DNA of 64,000 bases from Candidatus Izemoplasma sp. (lineage in GTDB: Bacteria > Bacillota_I > Bacilli_A > Izemoplasmatales > Izemoplasmataceae): the NCBI GenBank assembly GCA_018402725.1, contig JAGYII010000004.1, positions 25,747 to 89,746 of the forward strand, read 5' to 3'. Positions within the stretch are counted from its first letter, which is position 1, and each line of letters opens with the position of its first letter. Under the pieces are notes generated by a model. That model worked only from the letters and a program-made list of their open reading frames with translations, was not told the DNA's origin and did not search any database. The position numbers and the translations under genes are program-made. Of the stretch, positions 63,400 to 64,000 are shown piece by piece.

Positions 63400-63410
63400 G
63401 GCCCGTTTTT
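63384..63410. terminator. Bidirectional terminator over two overlapping convergent stop codons
   Basis: Stem aaaaacgggc/gcccgttttt with loop tattgag. The plus-strand TGA (63397-63399) lies in the loop and the minus-strand TAG (63395-63393) spans the edge of the 5' arm and the loop. A/T runs give a tail on each strand. Confidence 0.88.
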
Positions 63411-63776
63411 AAATGGATAGGTTTGGTTTAAAAAAGAAACATTTTTAAACCCGCGAATGACGAGTTTTTTGGCTGAACGTTTCGCTTTAAATGGTTTAGA
63501 GTGATAAAGATAGACGGGGAGGTCTTTTCGGACTTTAGTTTGGTTTTTAGAGATAAGGAAACGCACGGTAAAATTCCGAGCTCCTTTAATCGCGTTGCTT
63601 TGAAACTCTCTTTTGGACCGGACATCAATGAGTTGACCCTTCCGGATAGATCCCATAAACGTATCTTGTTCAAGGGCCGTCACGGGTGTTTTGATCCAAT
63701 CTCTCACAATCACCAAGATGAGTCCTAAGGTCACACCGACTAAGATGGGGATGACATAAATAAGCAATTGATCCAT
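63393..63776 (-). CDS. Membrane-anchored rhodanese-like protein lacking the catalytic cysteine
   Basis: 127 residues: an N-terminal membrane helix (about 4-25) and a rhodanese fold with LIDVRSKREFQSNAIKGARNFTV. Where active rhodaneses have Cys (YLYC) this protein has YLYH (His92) followed by SKPFKAKRSAKKL, so sulfur transfer is unlikely. Bacillus YqhL is a similar protein near efp, as here. Start chosen at the ATG behind ggaggatt; a TGC-TATAAT box lies at 63801-63793, leaving a leader of about 10 nt. Confidence 0.82.
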   Translation of the reverse strand: MDQLLIYVIPILVGVTLGLILVIVRDWIKTPVTALEQDTFMGSIRKGQLIDVRSKREFQSNAIKGARNFTVRFLISKNQTKVRKDLPVYLYHSKPFKAKRSAKKLVIRGFKNVSFLNQTYPFKNGPQ

Positions 63777-63867
63777 AGAATCCTCCGCCCACATTATAGC
63801 ATATCGAAAGCCCTTTAAAAGAACCCTTATTTGGGTTTTAAGGGGATAAAAAGAGCGCCGAAAAGAT

Positions 63868-63896
63868 TAGACAAAATAATGATTAATCAGTATAAT
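63868..63896 (+). promoter_or_regulatory. Promoter of efp
   Basis: TAGACA (63868-63873), 17-nt spacer, TATAAT (63891-63896); leader about 20 nt with SD aaggag. Confidence 0.7.
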
Positions 63897-63922
63897 GATA
63901 AAGAATTAATTAAGGAGTTATA

Positions 63923-64000
63923 ATGATAACCAGTAATGATTTTAAAACCGGTATTACATTCAAATACGAAGACCAACTGTGGATGGTCATTGAATTCCAA
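63923..64000 (+). CDS. efp: Elongation factor P, first 26 codons (cut by window end)
   Basis: Relieves ribosome stalling at proline runs. The first 26 residues (MITSNDFKTGITFKYE ... WMVIEFQ) match the EF-P N-terminal KOW-like domain, where DFKTG and W-V-x-FQ are conserved. The gene continues beyond the window. Good SD aaggag and its own promoter. Confidence 0.9.
   Translation, partial: MITSNDFKTGITFKYEDQLWMVIEFQ

Noticed and set aside
1..64000. Mycoplasma genetic code (TGA as Trp)
   Set aside because: Real genes end in TGA at tight junctions (for example plsX, nth, mutL, yebC with ATGA/GTGA overlaps) and tryptophans are encoded by TGG.
1..64000. CRISPR arrays, insertion sequences, prophage, toxin-antitoxin pairs
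   Set aside because: No repeated spacer structures, transposases, phage genes or paired small genes were seen on either strand.

Overview
This 64 kb window is a dense chromosomal segment from a low-GC Gram-positive-derived bacterium, most likely a wall-less or wall-reduced member of the Acholeplasma/Izemoplasma side of the Mollicutes. Three things point there: the Bacillota-type gene families and gene orders (PolC, T-box leaders, rsgA-rpe-thiN, the yqe/comE block, the alaS-ruvX block, RNase Y, CvfB, Spx, RecD2), the repeated absence of wall-linked genes from those blocks, and the use of TGA as a stop. The code is therefore standard, not the Mycoplasma code. Family calls were made by reading motifs by eye; no database search was run.

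Layout: 1-4.4 kb holds the 3' part of polC, a Bax-inhibitor-like membrane protein and an M3 peptidase. 4.45-8.1 kb is a Phe T-box with pheS-pheT. 8.1-12.0 kb is ald, a DUF975 membrane protein and rsgA-rpe-thiN, followed by rpmB on the minus strand. 12.3-19 kb is fakA, recG, plsX, rnc, dnaD and nth. 19-22.9 kb has a solitary HTH regulator, then gnd and an Mrp-type ATPase on the minus strand. 22.9-25 kb has a tmcAL (ylbM) remnant, then DUF177-rpmF, rsmH and tRNA-Gly. 25-26.4 kb is a minus-strand osmC/ppa/GNAT unit. 26.5-27.8 kb is a gene graveyard: a frameshifted ptsH meets a heavily decayed trpS, although the trpS promoter and Trp T-box are intact. 28-36.5 kb has pepF, spx, gap, a small membrane protein, an M24 peptidase, recD2 and guaC. 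36.5-41.2 kb is an Ala T-box with alaS, ruvX, DUF1292, trmR-like and greA. 41.2-49.7 kb is mtnN, a YgjP-like peptidase, yqeG, yqeH, yqeK, rsfS, a methyltransferase, comEA, comEC, holA and (minus) rpsT. 49.8-63 kb is cvfB, yebC, an MFS transporter, pgsA, recA, rny, a Nudix protein, a YlbF-family protein, mutS-mutL-miaA and an OYE-family reductase. 63-64 kb has an unknown protein, a rhodanese-like membrane protein and the first 26 codons of efp.

Themes: DNA repair, replication and uptake (polC, recG, dnaD, nth, recD2, ruvX, holA, recA, mutS/L, comEA/EC), translation and ribosome assembly (three synthetases, rsgA, yqeH, rsfS, rnc, rsmH, rpmB, rpmF, rpsT), and lipid synthesis from imported fatty acids (fakA, plsX, pgsA). 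Expression signals are very compact: near-consensus promoters with 16-17 nt spacers sit only 9-20 nt upstream of start codons, terminators fold over stop codons, and several neighbours share ATGA/GTGA/TTGA junctions. No CRISPR array, insertion sequence, prophage or obvious novel defence system was found. The most unusual locus is the trpS/ptsH graveyard at 26.5-27.8 kb.
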